Positions 40,443 through 50,025 of a stretch of DNA of 64,000 bases are shown piece by piece (the stretch's first letter is position 1; the number at the start of each line of letters is the position of its first letter). The stretch covers positions 124,001 to 188,000 of the forward strand of contig NZ_JAHBYD010000005.1 in assembly GCF_019636135.1 (NCBI RefSeq), read 5' to 3'. The position numbers and the translations under genes were made by a program. The DNA is from Phenylobacterium sp. GTDB lineage: Bacteria; Pseudomonadota; Alphaproteobacteria; Caulobacterales; Caulobacteraceae. The notes under the pieces were generated by a model that saw only the letters and a program-made list of their open reading frames with translations, was not told the DNA's origin and ran no database searches.

Positions 40443-40897
40443 ACAGCCGATTGTCGGGGGTGTTGCATGTGCTGCTGCACATGGCCGAGCATGACGGGCC
40501 CGTAACGTCCGAAGTGCTGGCGAAGGCCATGCTGACCAATCCGGTCGTGGTTCGCCGCGTCATGGGTGGCCTTCGTGATCGTGGCTATGTCCGTTCCGAA
40601 AAGGGGCATGGCGGCGGCTGGACCCTTGCTTGCGACTTCTCGACCCTTACCCTGCGCGACATTTACGAGGCTCTGGGCGAACCCACGTTGCTTGCCATCG
40701 GCAACCGGACGGAATCGCCCGGTTGCCTTGTCGAACAAGCGGTGAACGCTTCACTCGGCCGTGCTTTCGACGACGCCGAAACCCTGCTGCTGTCGCGTTT
40801 CGGCGCGGTGACGCTCGCGCAATTGCGCGCTGACTTTCACGCGCGACTGGCGCGCCGCGACCAATCCTACGATCTGGAGGCGGTTCATGCCGAATGA
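40433..40897 (+). CDS. Rrf2-family transcriptional regulator
   Basis: 154 residues. The N-terminal winged helix ([54 protein letters not shown]) and linker helix are typical Rrf2. Only one Cys lies in the region that holds Fe-S ligands in IscR and NsrR ([11 protein letters not shown]), so it is more likely a YwnA/SaiR-type, cluster-free, redox or ligand sensor. It starts with ATGATG inside a perfect operator and overlaps the methyltransferase by 11 bp. GC is lower than around it, suggesting acquisition. Confidence 0.85.
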   Translation: MMRDSRLSGVLHVLLHMAEHDGPVTSEVLAKAMLTNPVVVRRVMGGLRDRGYVRSEKGHGGGWTLACDFSTLTLRDIYEALGEPTLLAIGNRTESPGCLVEQAVNASLGRAFDDAETLLLSRFGAVTLAQLRADFHARLARRDQSYDLEAVHAE

Positions 40898-41588
40898 CGT
40901 GACGATGCAAGCGCTGCTGGCCGCCTTCAATGATCCCGAACACGCCAGCCGCTATGGCGATGGCCCGCACAGGTTCATTCCCGGCTTTGCCGATCTGCAT
41001 CGCATGACCGCGATCCTTCTTGCCGAGCGCGCCCCGGAAGATGCGGGTATTCTGGTGCTGGGCGCTGGCGGTGGTCTCGAACTGCGGACCCTGGCGGACG
41101 CGCATCCGGGATGGACGTTCGTCGGCGTCGATCCGGCAGCCGCCATGCTGGACGAAGCGCGGCGGGTGCTCGGCCGGGACGCCGCGCGCGTCACCTTCCA
41201 CGAAGGCTATATCGACGATGCGCCCAAAGGTCCGTTCGACGCCGCGACGTGCCTCTTGACGCTGCATTTCCTTGATGCCGCCGAACGCACGCGCACCCTC
41301 CGCGAGCTCCAGCGACGGCTCAAGCCCGGCGCGCCCTTCGTTGCGGCGCACTACAGTTTCCCGCAAGGTGATGGCGAACGCGCGCTCTGGCTATCACGCT
41401 ATGGCGCATTCGCCCTCGCAGCGGGCGCTGATCCCCAACAGGTGGAAAAGATGTGCGCGGGAGTGGGGGCGCACTTGCCAATGCTCGATCCCGGGCAAGA
41501 CGAGGCGATCCTGCGCGAAGCGGGCTTCTCCGATGTCGCCTTGTTCTACGCGGCGTTCACTTGGCGCGGTTGGGTCGGCTATGCCTGA
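40887..41588 (+). CDS. Class I SAM-dependent methyltransferase
   Basis: 233 residues. The SAM motif I is [22 protein letters not shown] (near residue 52), with the acidic residue in [11 protein letters not shown]; post-motifs [12 protein letters not shown] and [17 protein letters not shown] follow. The substrate is unknown. It overlaps and follows the Rrf2 regulator, which probably controls it. GC and codon use match the Rrf2 gene rather than the neighbours. Confidence 0.85.
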   Translation: MPNDVTMQALLAAFNDPEHASRYGDGPHRFIPGFADLHRMTAILLAERAPEDAGILVLGAGGGLELRTLADAHPGWTFVGVDPAAAMLDEARRVLGRDAARVTFHEGYIDDAPKGPFDAATCLLTLHFLDAAERTRTLRELQRRLKPGAPFVAAHYSFPQGDGERALWLSRYGAFALAAGADPQQVEKMCAGVGAHLPMLDPGQDEAILREAGFSDVALFYAAFTWRGWVGYA

Positions 41589-41671
41589 GCGTCTTGGATG
41601 GTCGGCTCATGTCGCCATCGGCGGAGGGCGACCATAGACCTTTCCGCGCGGCCTCGGCATGGTCGGCTGCG

Positions 41672-44140
41672 ATGGCCGGCCGCCTCGACACCTATCGCGC
41701 CAAGCGCCGCTTCTCCGAGACGCCGGAACCCGCGGGCGGCGCGACCCGCGCGTCGGACGAGCCGATGTTCGTCATCCAGAAGCACAAGGCGAGCCACCTC
41801 CACTACGACCTGCGGCTGGAGTTCGGCGGCGTCCTGAAGAGCTGGGCGGTGCCGCAGGGTCCCTGCCTCGACACCAAGGTCCGCCGCTTCGCAAAGCTCA
41901 CCGAGGACCACCCGATCGAGTACGGGTCGTTCGAGGGGCGCATCCCGGACGGCAACTACGGCGCCGGCAACGTCATCATCTGGGACCGCGGGACCTATGT
42001 GACGCTGAAGGACCCCGAGCAGGGCCTGGCCGACGGCGAGATCAAGTTCCGCCTGATGGGCGAGAAGCTGACCGGCGGCTGGACGCTGGTCCGCCTCAAG
42101 GGCGACGGGACCGACTGGCTGCTGATCAAGGAGCGCGATCCGTCAGCCCGCCCGCTCGCCGACTACGACGTCCTCGTCGAGGAGCCCGACAGCGTCGTCA
42201 GCGGCAGGTCGGTGGACGAGCCGGAACCCGCGCCTGCGCCGCGCAAGGCCGTGAAGGCCAGGGCGGCCGGCAAGATCCCGGGCTCCGTCGCCGCGCCGCT
42301 GCCGGCGAAGTGGAAGCCGCAGCTCGCGACACTCGCCGACCGCGCGCCGCAGGGCGACGGCTGGATCCACGAGATCAAGTACGACGGCTACCGGACGATG
42401 GCCTTCTTCGATCGGGGGAAGGTCCGCCTGATCACCCGCAACGGCGTCGACTGGACGCACCGGTACGGCGCCCTTGAGAAGGCGTTCCAGAAGCTCCCCT
42501 GCAAGACCGCGCTCATCGACGGCGAGATCGTCGTGCAGGACAGCCGCGGGGTGGCCAGGCTCGACCTCCTGGAGCATGCGCTGAGCGAGAACGACAGCCG
42601 GGCGATGACCTACTTCGCATTCGATCTCGTCCATCTCGACGGCTTCGACCTGACCGGCTGCAAGCTCAGCGACCGCAAGCAGGCGCTGGACGGCCTGCTC
42701 GGCCCGCTGGTCGACGGCCGCTCGCAGATCCAGGTCAGCGACCACTTCGACGGCGAGGGCGACGTGCTCTTCGCCCAGGCCAGTCGGATGGGTATCGAAG
42801 GCATCGTCTCGAAGAAGGCCGACAGCCGCTACGTCCAGGCCCGAAGCCCCAACTGGCTGAAGGTGAAGCGTGTCGAGATCGACGCGTTCGTGGTCGTGGG
42901 TTTCCTGCAGAACATGCCGAGGAACGCCTCGTCCCTCGTGCTCGCCGAGGAGCGCAACGGCGAGCTCGAATACGCCTGCCGCGTCGGCTCCGGCATCAGC
43001 GAGGACTTCGCCCGCGAACTCTATCGGGCGCTGGAGCCGCATCTGATCGAGAAGCCGGTGATCGCCGTTCCGCCCACGCCCGGCGCCAAATGGGTCGAAC
43101 CGGCGTTGAAGGTGGAGATCGGCTACCGCAGCCGCTCGCGCATCGGCGCGCCGCGGGCGCCGACGCTGATGTCCATCGCGCCCTGGAAGCCCAAGCCCGC
43201 CATGAGAGCCGTGAAGCCCCGTCTCGTCAGCGACCGCGACCTGGCCGCCATCCACCTGACCAACCCGCAGCGCGAGTTCACGAGGGACGGCGCCGGAATG
43301 GGCGTCACCAAGCTGGACGTCGCCGTCTACTACGCCCGCGTCGGGGACTGGCTGCTGCCCGAGGCGCTGCGCCGCCCGGTCACGGTGATCCGCTGCCCCT
43401 CGGGCGACGTGAAGGAGCTGTTCTACCAGCGCCACGCCTTCAACGGCCTGCCGCCCGGCCTGGAGACCGTCGAGCTCTCGGACGAGGAGGGCCGGGCCGC
43501 CTTCATCGCCATCACCGAGCCCAGGGGCTACCTCGGCCTCACCCAGTTCGGCGCCGTGGAGTTCCACCTCTGGGGCTGCCACATCGATGACCCGGAGCAT
43601 CCCGACCGCATCGTCTTCGACCTCGATCCGGACGAGAGCCTGCCGTGGCCCAGGGTGTGCGATGGCGCCGAAATCCTGCGCGAACGGCTGCAGGGGCTGG
43701 GCCTCACCCCCTTCCTTCGCACCACCGGCGGCAAGGGCCTGCACCTCGTCGTCGCGCTGAAGCCCGGCAAGCACGACTGGCCGACGGCGAAGGGATTCGC
43801 AGAGGCGGTCGCACGCGCCGTGGCCGGCGACACGCCCGGCCTCTTCACCGCCATGCCGGGCAAGGATCGCCGCAAGGGCAAGATCTTCATCGACTACATA
43901 CGCAACGCCCGCGGCGCTTCGGCCGTTGCCTCGTACTCGCTGCGGGCGCGGCCCGGATTCCCGGTGGCGACCCCCATCGCCTGGGACGAACTGCGCACGT
44001 TGTCGGGAGGACACGCCTTCGACCGTCTTACGGTGGTCCGCCGGCTGGAGACCTTGGCCGCGGACCCCTGGGATGGTTTAGTATCGAGTAGTTCAGAACT
44101 CACGCCCAAGATGCGGCGTGACGTCGGCATGAAGAGGTAG
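41672..44140 (+). CDS. ligD: Multidomain DNA ligase D of bacterial NHEJ
   Basis: 822 residues, with three domains in the order phosphoesterase (about 20-150, HYDLRLEFGGVLKSWAVPQGP and IPDGNYGAGNVIIWDRG), ATP-dependent ligase (about 205-510, nucleotidyl Lys K236 in HEIKYDGYRTM), and primase-like polymerase (about 530-815, FDLDPDE metal pair, TTGGKGLHLVVAL, FIDYIRNARGASAVASYS). It processes, fills and seals DNA ends with Ku. The ATG at 41672 is chosen because homology starts right after it. ku follows after 9 bp. Confidence 0.96.
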   Translation: MAGRLDTYRAKRRFSETPEPAGGATRASDEPMFVIQKHKASHLHYDLRLEFGGVLKSWAVPQGPCLDTKVRRFAKLTEDHPIEYGSFEGRIPDGNYGAGNVIIWDRGTYVTLKDPEQGLADGEIKFRLMGEKLTGGWTLVRLKGDGTDWLLIKERDPSARPLADYDVLVEEPDSVVSGRSVDEPEPAPAPRKAVKARAAGKIPGSVAAPLPAKWKPQLATLADRAPQGDGWIHEIKYDGYRTMAFFDRGKVRLITRNGVDWTHRYGALEKAFQKLPCKTALIDGEIVVQDSRGVARLDLLEHALSENDSRAMTYFAFDLVHLDGFDLTGCKLSDRKQALDGLLGPLVDGRSQIQVSDHFDGEGDVLFAQASRMGIEGIVSKKADSRYVQARSPNWLKVKRVEIDAFVVVGFLQNMPRNASSLVLAEERNGELEYACRVGSGISEDFARELYRALEPHLIEKPVIAVPPTPGAKWVEPALKVEIGYRSRSRIGAPRAPTLMSIAPWKPKPAMRAVKPRLVSDRDLAAIHLTNPQREFTRDGAGMGVTKLDVAVYYARVGDWLLPEALRRPVTVIRCPSGDVKELFYQRHAFNGLPPGLETVELSDEEGRAAFIAITEPRGYLGLTQFGAVEFHLWGCHIDDPEHPDRIVFDLDPDESLPWPRVCDGAEILRERLQGLGLTPFLRTTGGKGLHLVVALKPGKHDWPTAKGFAEAVARAVAGDTPGLFTAMPGKDRRKGKIFIDYIRNARGASAVASYSLRARPGFPVATPIAWDELRTLSGGHAFDRLTVVRRLETLAADPWDGLVSSSSELTPKMRRDVGMKR

Positions 44141-44149
44141 GGTTCCGAG

Positions 44150-45061
44150 ATGGCCGGTCGGGCGAGCTGGAAGGGTTATCTCAAGCTGTCGTTGGTCTCG
44201 TGTCCGGTGAAGCTCTTCCCGGCCACGTCCGCCGCCGCCGGCAAGATCAGCTTCAACCTTCTGCACAAGGACACGAAGAACCGCGTCCAGCAGAAGTACC
44301 ACGATCCCGAGCTGGGCGAGATCGACCGCGCCGACCTGGTGAAGGGCTACCAGTTCGAGAAGGACAGGTACGTCGTCGTCACGGCCGAGGAGCTGGACGA
44401 GATCGAGATCGAGTCGTCCAAGACCATCGACATCGACGGCTTCGTCGACGCCGCCGACATCGATCCGATCTACCACGACAACACCTACTACCTGGCGCCC
44501 GACGGCCCGATCGCGGAGGAGACCTTCGCCGTCATCCTCGACGCCATGCGCAACGCGGGGAAGGTGGCCATCGCCCGCATCGTGCTCTCGGGCCGCGAGC
44601 GGCAGGTGACCATCGATCCGATCGAGGACGGCTTCCGCCTCACCACGCTGCGGCCGGCCAAGGAGATCCGCGAGCCGTCGACGGCGCTGGAGCCGCTGAA
44701 GGCCAAGTATTCGCCCGACATGCTGGCCATGGCCGGCCAGATCATCGCCAGCAAGCCGATGGAATTCCATCCCGACCGGTTCGAGGACCGCTACGAGGAA
44801 GCCCTGCTCGCCCTCGTGAAGTCGAAGATCGCGGGCGACCAGCCGGTGATCACCAAGGCCCCCGAGCGCGGCAACGTCGTGAACCTGATGGACGCGCTGC
44901 GCCGCTCCATCGAGGAAGAGCGCCGCCCGCCGGCCCCCAGCCTTGCCAAGGGAGGCCTGGGCAAGGGCAGGAAGGGCGAGGCGAAGAAGACCGCGGCTGC
45001 GGGCGCGGACGTCGCCGGGCCGAAGGTCGCGACCAGGAAGAAGGCGCCCGCCGCCTCCTGA
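44150..45061 (+). CDS. ku: Ku DNA end-binding protein
   Basis: 303 residues. The Ku core (RASWKGYLKLSLVSCPVKLFPA at the N-terminus, YHDPELGEIDRADLVKGYQFEKDRYVVV) forms the ring that threads onto broken ends. The C-terminal tail (about 255-303) is Lys/Ala-rich, as in bacterial Ku proteins that use it for DNA binding and LigD stimulation. It lies between ligD (9 bp) and the BRCT-TPR gene (4 bp), so all three are one operon. Confidence 0.97.
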   Translation: MAGRASWKGYLKLSLVSCPVKLFPATSAAAGKISFNLLHKDTKNRVQQKYHDPELGEIDRADLVKGYQFEKDRYVVVTAEELDEIEIESSKTIDIDGFVDAADIDPIYHDNTYYLAPDGPIAEETFAVILDAMRNAGKVAIARIVLSGRERQVTIDPIEDGFRLTTLRPAKEIREPSTALEPLKAKYSPDMLAMAGQIIASKPMEFHPDRFEDRYEEALLALVKSKIAGDQPVITKAPERGNVVNLMDALRRSIEEERRPPAPSLAKGGLGKGRKGEAKKTAAAGADVAGPKVATRKKAPAAS

Positions 45062-45065
45062 GCCG

Positions 45066-46130
45066 ATGGATTTGCGTGACCGCGCGATCGCCCTCTACGG
45101 CCGGTTCAGCACGGGCGCGCGCGAGCGGCTGGCCGGTGAGATCGAACGCCTGGGCGGCGCCGTCGCCCGCGACCTGACGCGCCGCTCCGACGTGCTGGTG
45201 GTGGGCGCGCTCGCCACCGCCCTGATCGACTCCGGCGCCCTCGTGGACCGCATCCGCGCCGCCCGCGGGCGCGGCGTGCCGGTGCAGGCCGAGCGCGCCT
45301 TCGCCGCCGCCCTGGCGGGGGAGGCCGCGCCGCAGCCCGCGACCGCGCCCCTCGCCACCGCGCTCGGGGGCGCCGCGCTGAGGGCCGACGACGCCGAGGT
45401 GCTGGCCGCCTTCGACCTCATCACCCTCGACGGCGACCTCGTCCGCTTCGGCGATGCGCCCACGCTGCGCACCGCCGCCGACCTGATGGCGCATGACCGC
45501 ACGCTCGGCCAGGTCGTCCGCATCCTGGTCCGCGCGCGGGCCCTGTCGCCCCGCGGCCGCTACCGCATCGTGCTGACGCCCGCCGGCGACGCGGCGCTGA
45601 AGTGGGCCGACGGCGTCACCACCCTGGAGGGCCAGGGCCAGCTCGCCTTCGACGAGGCCCATGCCACGATCGACGACCTGTTCGAGGCCGCCGCCGTCGC
45701 CGAGGCTGAGGGCGACCTCGAGGCGGCCGCCCACCTCTACGACCTCTGCGCGCGCGCCGACCGCAAGGACGCCATCGCCCCCTACAACCACGGCAACATC
45801 CACCTGGCCCGGGGCGCGTTCGGCCAGGCGCGGCTCGCCTACCAGCGGGCGCTGGCCCGCGATCCGCGCTTCATCGAGGCCCGCTACAACCTCGCCCAGG
45901 CGCTCGACGCCGAGGGCCGCCCCGAGCAGGCCGCCGGCGAACTGGTCCGCGTGCTCGACGCCGACCCGCGCCACTCCGACGCCGTCTTCAACCTGGCCCA
46001 GTTGCGCATGCGGCAGGGCGCCCTCGCCGACGCCGCGGCCCTCTACCGGCGGTACCTCACCCTCGACCCGCCGGAGGAATGGGCCCGCACCGCGCGCCGC
46101 GCCATCCTCTACTGCTCGGGCCTGGCCTGA
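45066..46130 (+). CDS. BRCT-like and TPR protein in the Ku-LigD operon
   Basis: 354 residues. Residues 1-75 (IALYGRFSTGARERLAGEIERLGGAVARDLT then DVLVVGALATAL) look like a BRCT fold. About 85-175 resembles a MerR-like helix-turn-helix. About 195-345 contains three or more TPR units (AAHLYDLCARAD, PYNHGNIHLARGAFGQARLAYQRALARDPRF, ARYNLAQALDAEGRPEQAAGELVRVLDADP, VFNLAQLRMRQGALADAAALYRRYL). It begins 4 bp after ku. A role as an accessory factor in end joining is inferred from linkage and from BRCT use in repair. Confidence 0.75.
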   Translation: MDLRDRAIALYGRFSTGARERLAGEIERLGGAVARDLTRRSDVLVVGALATALIDSGALVDRIRAARGRGVPVQAERAFAAALAGEAAPQPATAPLATALGGAALRADDAEVLAAFDLITLDGDLVRFGDAPTLRTAADLMAHDRTLGQVVRILVRARALSPRGRYRIVLTPAGDAALKWADGVTTLEGQGQLAFDEAHATIDDLFEAAAVAEAEGDLEAAAHLYDLCARADRKDAIAPYNHGNIHLARGAFGQARLAYQRALARDPRFIEARYNLAQALDAEGRPEQAAGELVRVLDADPRHSDAVFNLAQLRMRQGALADAAALYRRYLTLDPPEEWARTARRAILYCSGLA

Positions 46131-46167
46131 CGGCGGCCCTGGCGGGGCGGGTTGCCCACCTGCATCA

Positions 46168-46201
46168 GAAAAACGGCCGGACCCCGCGGGGACCGGCCGT
46201 T
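46168..46201 (-). terminator. Rho-independent terminator of rpoH
   Basis: AACGGCCGG (46172-46180) pairs with CCGGCCGTT (46193-46201), with CCCC/GGGG inside after one A-A mismatch. On the minus strand the hairpin is followed by TTTTT. It lies between the convergent BRCT-TPR gene and rpoH. Confidence 0.8.
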
Positions 46202-46228
46202 CCATTTCCCGGCAGATATCCCGCCGCC

Positions 46229-47116
46229 TTACGCGTCGATCAGGTTCTTCTCGGCCGCCGCCGCGCGCATGTTCTTCTGCAGCTTCTCGAAGGCGCGGAC
46301 CTCGATCTGGCGCACGCGTTCGCGGCTCACGCCGTATTCGCCGGCCAGCTCCTCCAGGGTCGTCGGCTCGTCCTTCAGGCGGCGCTCGGTCAGGATGTGG
46401 CGCTCACGCTCGGTGAGCTCCACCATCGCCGCTTCGAGCAGGCTCATGCGGACGTTCATCTCCTGGGTGTCGGCGACCACGCTCTCCTGCGAGGGCGTGT
46501 CGTTGTCGACCAGCCAGTCCTGCCATTCGCTCTCGCCGTCCGACCGCAGCGGGGCGTTCAGGCTCGCGTCCCCGCCGCTGAGGCGGCGGTTCATGCTCAC
46601 CACTTCCTCGTCCAGCACGCCCAGCTTGGTGGCGATCTGGCTCACTTGGTCGGGGCGCAGGTCGCCTTCCTGCAGGGCGGCGATCTCGGACTTGGCCTTG
46701 CGCAGGTTGAAGAACAGCTTCTTCTGCGCCGCGGTGGTGCCCATCTTCACGAGCGACCAGCTCCGCAGGATGTATTCCTGGATCGAGGCGCGGATCCACC
46801 ACATGGCGTAGGTCGCCAGGCGGAAACCCTTGTCCGGGTCGAACTTCTTCACCGCCTGCATCAGGCCGACGTTGCCCTCGGAGATCACCTCCCCGATCGG
46901 CAGGCCGTAGCCGCGGTAGCCCATGGCGATCTTCGCCACGAGGCGCAGGTGGCTCGTCACCATCTTGTGCGCGGCGTCGGCGTCCTGGTGTTCCTGCCAG
47001 CTCTTGGCCAGCATGAACTCCTCGTCCTTGGCCAGCATGGGGAACTTGCGGATTTCAGAAAGGTACCGGCTCAGTCCGCCTTCCGGCGACATCACGGCAA
47101 GCGCGTTCGCAGCCAT
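46229..47116 (-). CDS. rpoH: Heat-shock sigma factor RpoH (sigma-32)
   Basis: 295 residues. Region 2 (HLRLVAKIAMGYRGYGLPIGEVISEGNVGLMQAVKKFDPDKGFRLATYAMWWIRASI) and region 4 (LTERERHILTERRLKDEPTTLEELA..VSRERVRQIE) are complete, and the RpoH box QKKLFFNLRK is present. The ATG at 47116 has GAGGGG eight bases upstream. It directs transcription of heat-shock genes such as dnaK here. The upstream gap 47117-47454 holds an AAAATCCC/GGGATTTT stem (47271-47298) but no promoter I can call firmly. Confidence 0.97.
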   Translation of the reverse strand: MAANALAVMSPEGGLSRYLSEIRKFPMLAKDEEFMLAKSWQEHQDADAAHKMVTSHLRLVAKIAMGYRGYGLPIGEVISEGNVGLMQAVKKFDPDKGFRLATYAMWWIRASIQEYILRSWSLVKMGTTAAQKKLFFNLRKAKSEIAALQEGDLRPDQVSQIATKLGVLDEEVVSMNRRLSGGDASLNAPLRSDGESEWQDWLVDNDTPSQESVVADTQEMNVRMSLLEAAMVELTERERHILTERRLKDEPTTLEELAGEYGVSRERVRQIEVRAFEKLQKNMRAAAAEKNLIDA

Positions 47117-47454
47117 GTTCAATCCCCTCAACTCGCGAGCTTTTCTAGGGCTCTCTCCGGGACGTTCGGGTCGCGCGCGCGTCCGACGCGCTTCGACGTC
47201 CGCCCCCTCTACCAACTCAGATAGGCATTGGTTCCGGAAGCGGTAGGGGTCGCTGGGAGGCGAGACCCCGAAAATCCCACTGCTATGGTCGGGATTTTTA
47301 CAGTGCTCAGATGGCAGGAACAAGGCGCCGTTTCTCCCGCCTCCGATAGGGAAACTGCATGCCGCGGAGCACATTCCGATGACCGTCAGGGGATGCTGTC
47401 GGAACCGGCGGGGGTCGTTCGTCCTTGGGGCGTGGACAGCGACAAGGAGCCCCC

Positions 47455-47940
47455 ATGCAACCGTTCGTCACCTGCCTCTGGTTCGACAGCGAGGCCGAAG
47501 AGGCCGCCGCGTTCTACACGCAGCTCTTCCCCGACTCGAAGCTGGGCGCGGTCACGCCCTACGCCTCGGAATCCCCCGGCGGCAAGAAGCCCGGCGACGT
47601 CATGACCGTCGAGTTCGAGATCAACGGCCAGAAGTTCCTCGGCCTCAACGGCGGCCCGCTCTTCAGGTTCGACGAGGCGATCTCGATCCAGGTGGTCTGC
47701 GCGGACCAGGCGGAGATCGACCGCTACTGGGACGCGATCGTCGGGAACGGCGGCGAGGAAGGCCCGTGCGGCTGGTGCAAGGACCGCTGGGGCCTGTCGT
47801 GGCAGATCACGCCCGAACAGCTCCCGAAGCTCCTGGCGCCCGACAACCCCGCCCGCGCCAAAGCGGTCACCGACGCCTTCATGCAGATGAAGAAGCTCGA
47901 CATCGCCGCGATCGAGGCGGCGGCGAGGCGAGCGGCGTAG
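47455..47940 (+). CDS. VOC-family (PhnB-like) protein
   Basis: 161 residues. VFTCLWF-type start (MQPFVTCLWFDSEAEEAAAFYTQLFPDSKLG), NGQKFLGLNGGP, SIQVVCADQAEIDRYWDAI and DRWGLSWQITP match the PhnB-like glyoxalase/3-demethylubiquinone methyltransferase-like VOC fold. Function uncertain. AAGGAG precedes the ATG. Confidence 0.88.
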   Translation: MQPFVTCLWFDSEAEEAAAFYTQLFPDSKLGAVTPYASESPGGKKPGDVMTVEFEINGQKFLGLNGGPLFRFDEAISIQVVCADQAEIDRYWDAIVGNGGEEGPCGWCKDRWGLSWQITPEQLPKLLAPDNPARAKAVTDAFMQMKKLDIAAIEAAARRAA

Positions 47941-48037
47941 ACCTCCTCTCCGCGGGCGCCCGTAGGTAACCATCGACAACCCATCGCGGCCCGCTACGGT
48001 GGGCGCAGAGCCGGCGCCAGAGCGGCCGCGAGAGGGA

Positions 48038-49513
48038 ATGAGCGCGTTGACCGAGCCCGTCGCCGCCGAGATCCAGGGTTCCGCCGGGGTCGTCGATCCG
48101 CCGATCGAGGCGGACGTCCACGGCGACGGCAGGCTCAATCGCGGCGCGGTCTCGTGGGCCATCTTCGAGGGCGGCCGCGACCCGCAGGTGATCCTGATCA
48201 CCATCTACATCTTCATGCCCTACGTGGCCGCCTCGATGGTCGGCGACGCGGTCAAGGGCCAGGAGGTCATCAGCCAGTGGAACCAGTGGTCCGGCTGGGC
48301 CGTGATGGCGACGGCGCCCTTCATCGGCGCCTCCATCGACAAGCTGGGCGGGCGCAAGATGTGGCTCGCCGCGATCCTGGGCCTGATGATCCCGCTGACG
48401 GCGGCGCTGTGGTGGAGCAAGCCCGACCTGAGCGGGCTCTCCATCGCCACCACCATGCTGTTCGCGATGACGGTGCAGGTTCTGTTCGCCTACTCCGAGA
48501 TCCTGCACAACTCGCTGCTGATCCGCGCGGCCGGGCTGAACGGGGCGCACAAGGCCTCGGGCCTGGCGCTCTCGCTGGGCAACCTCTTCTCGGTCATCGC
48601 GCTGGTCTTCGTGGCCTGGGCCTTCGCGCTGCCCGGCACGGTCGACTGGTCGTTCGTGCCGAAGGCGCCGCTGTTCGGCCTCAGCACCGCGACCCACGAG
48701 CACGAGCGGGTGGTCGCCTGGCTGGCGGCGGGCCTGCTCTTCTTCGGCTCGATCCCGCTGTTCCTGTTCACGCCCGACGCGCCGCGCACCGGCGTTCCCC
48801 TCTTCCGCGCCTTCGCGCAGGGCGCCGGCGAGCTCTGGCGGATGCTGAAGACGATCAGCCACTACAAGGACGCGGCGGTCTACGTGGGCTCGCGGATGTT
48901 CTTCGTGGACGGCATGAACGGGGTGCTGGTCTACGCCGGCGTCTACGCGGTGGGGGTGATGAAGTGGGGCGCGCTGGAGATGCTGGGCTACGGCATCCTG
49001 CTCTCCATCTTCGCGGTGCTGGGCGGCTTCGTGGCGCGCTGGCTGGACGAGCTGGTCGGGCCCAAGAATGCGCTCCGGATCGAGATCGTCATGTCGATGC
49101 TGGGGCTGACCGCCTTCCTGGGCATGCGGCCGGACATGATCCTCTTCTTCTGGCCCTATGACGCGGCGGCCCACGCGCCGCTCTGGAACGGGCCGGTCTT
49201 CCGGCATCTGCCGGATGCGGTCTTCGTGCTGGTGGGCTTCTGCAACGCCGTCTTCATCACCGCCCAGTACGCGACCAGCCGCACCCTGCTGACACGGCTC
49301 ACGCCCCCCGACCAGACCGGGACCTTCTTCGGCGTCTACGCGCTCTCGGGCGTGGCCACCGCCTGGCTCGCGCCCACGCTGGTGAACCGGGGCACCGCCA
49401 TCACGGGCACGCAGCAGGGCGGCTTCGCGATGCTGCTGGTGCTGCTCGCGATCGGCCTCCTGGGCCTTTTCTTCGTGCGGGGCGGCGGGCGGGCGATCGG
49501 CGCGCGGGCCTGA
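48038..49513 (+). CDS. UMF1-type major facilitator superfamily transporter
   Basis: 491 residues with about 12 membrane segments. The N-terminal RGAVSWAIFEGGRDPQVILITIYIFMPYV, the GASIDKLGGRKMW loop and the C-terminal RTLLTRLTPPDQTGTFFGVYALSGVATAWLAP are typical of the UMF1/Atg22-like MFS group. The substrate is unknown. GAGGGA precedes the ATG at 48038. Confidence 0.85.
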   Translation: MSALTEPVAAEIQGSAGVVDPPIEADVHGDGRLNRGAVSWAIFEGGRDPQVILITIYIFMPYVAASMVGDAVKGQEVISQWNQWSGWAVMATAPFIGASIDKLGGRKMWLAAILGLMIPLTAALWWSKPDLSGLSIATTMLFAMTVQVLFAYSEILHNSLLIRAAGLNGAHKASGLALSLGNLFSVIALVFVAWAFALPGTVDWSFVPKAPLFGLSTATHEHERVVAWLAAGLLFFGSIPLFLFTPDAPRTGVPLFRAFAQGAGELWRMLKTISHYKDAAVYVGSRMFFVDGMNGVLVYAGVYAVGVMKWGALEMLGYGILLSIFAVLGGFVARWLDELVGPKNALRIEIVMSMLGLTAFLGMRPDMILFFWPYDAAAHAPLWNGPVFRHLPDAVFVLVGFCNAVFITAQYATSRTLLTRLTPPDQTGTFFGVYALSGVATAWLAPTLVNRGTAITGTQQGGFAMLLVLLAIGLLGLFFVRGGGRAIGARA

Positions 49514-49725
49514 CTCCGACCGCCGATCCGCGACGCGGAATCAAGACGTCCGCCGACAGGGTTCATCAGCGTAAACCCTTAATTTCCGTAGATAATAAAC
49601 ACGAGTTAGGCATCCGGATTCATGGCGCCTTAAACGGCCCACGCGACATTGGCGATGTGCTTAGGGGCGAGCAGGCGATGAGCTTGAGGCCCCCTCAAAG
49701 TCTGCTCAGCTCAAAGGAGAAACCC

Positions 49726-49902
49726 ATGTCGAAGTTCGTGACCCGCTTCCTGAAGGACGAATCCGGCGCCACCGCCATCGAGTATGGCCTGATCGCCGCC
49801 CTGATCGCCGTCGTGCTCGTGTCGGCCCTCCAGATCGTCGGCACCAGCCTGCAAGGCGCCTTCACGACGATCTCGGACGCCGTCAGCGACGCCGCCGGCT
49901 AA
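49726..49902 (+). CDS. Flp-family type IVb pilin
   Basis: 58 residues. A short basic leader MSKFVTRFLKDESG precedes the prepilin cleavage site G/ATAIEYGLIAALIAVV with Glu at position 5 of the mature pilin. The rest is a single hydrophobic helix with a short tail. It is the major subunit type of Tad/Flp pili used in surface attachment. AAAGGAG precedes the ATG. cpaA follows, separated by a terminator. Confidence 0.93.
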   Translation: MSKFVTRFLKDESGATAIEYGLIAALIAVVLVSALQIVGTSLQGAFTTISDAVSDAAG

Positions 49903-49926
49903 GAGACCGCTCAGCGCAAGCGACGA

Positions 49927-49956
49927 GGCCCCCGGCGGGAACGCCGGGGGCCTTTT
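49927..49956 (+). terminator. Rho-independent terminator after the pilin gene
   Basis: GGCCCCCGGCG (49927-49937) pairs with CGCCGGGGGCC (49942-49952) around GGAA, followed by TTTT. It would end most pilin transcripts before cpaA and so allow high pilin output. Confidence 0.92.
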
Positions 49957-50025
49957 CGATTCAAGCTCGGCTGCAACGATGCGTTCACGCGTGAACGCGC
50001 ATAACCCGTGACGAAAGAGGTTCCG

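Noticed and set aside
47271..47298. AAAATCCC/GGGATTTT stem upstream of rpoH considered as a thermosensor or terminator
   Set aside because: It lies about 155 bp or more from the rpoH start, does not cover the ribosome site, and no transcript end can be argued on either strand.
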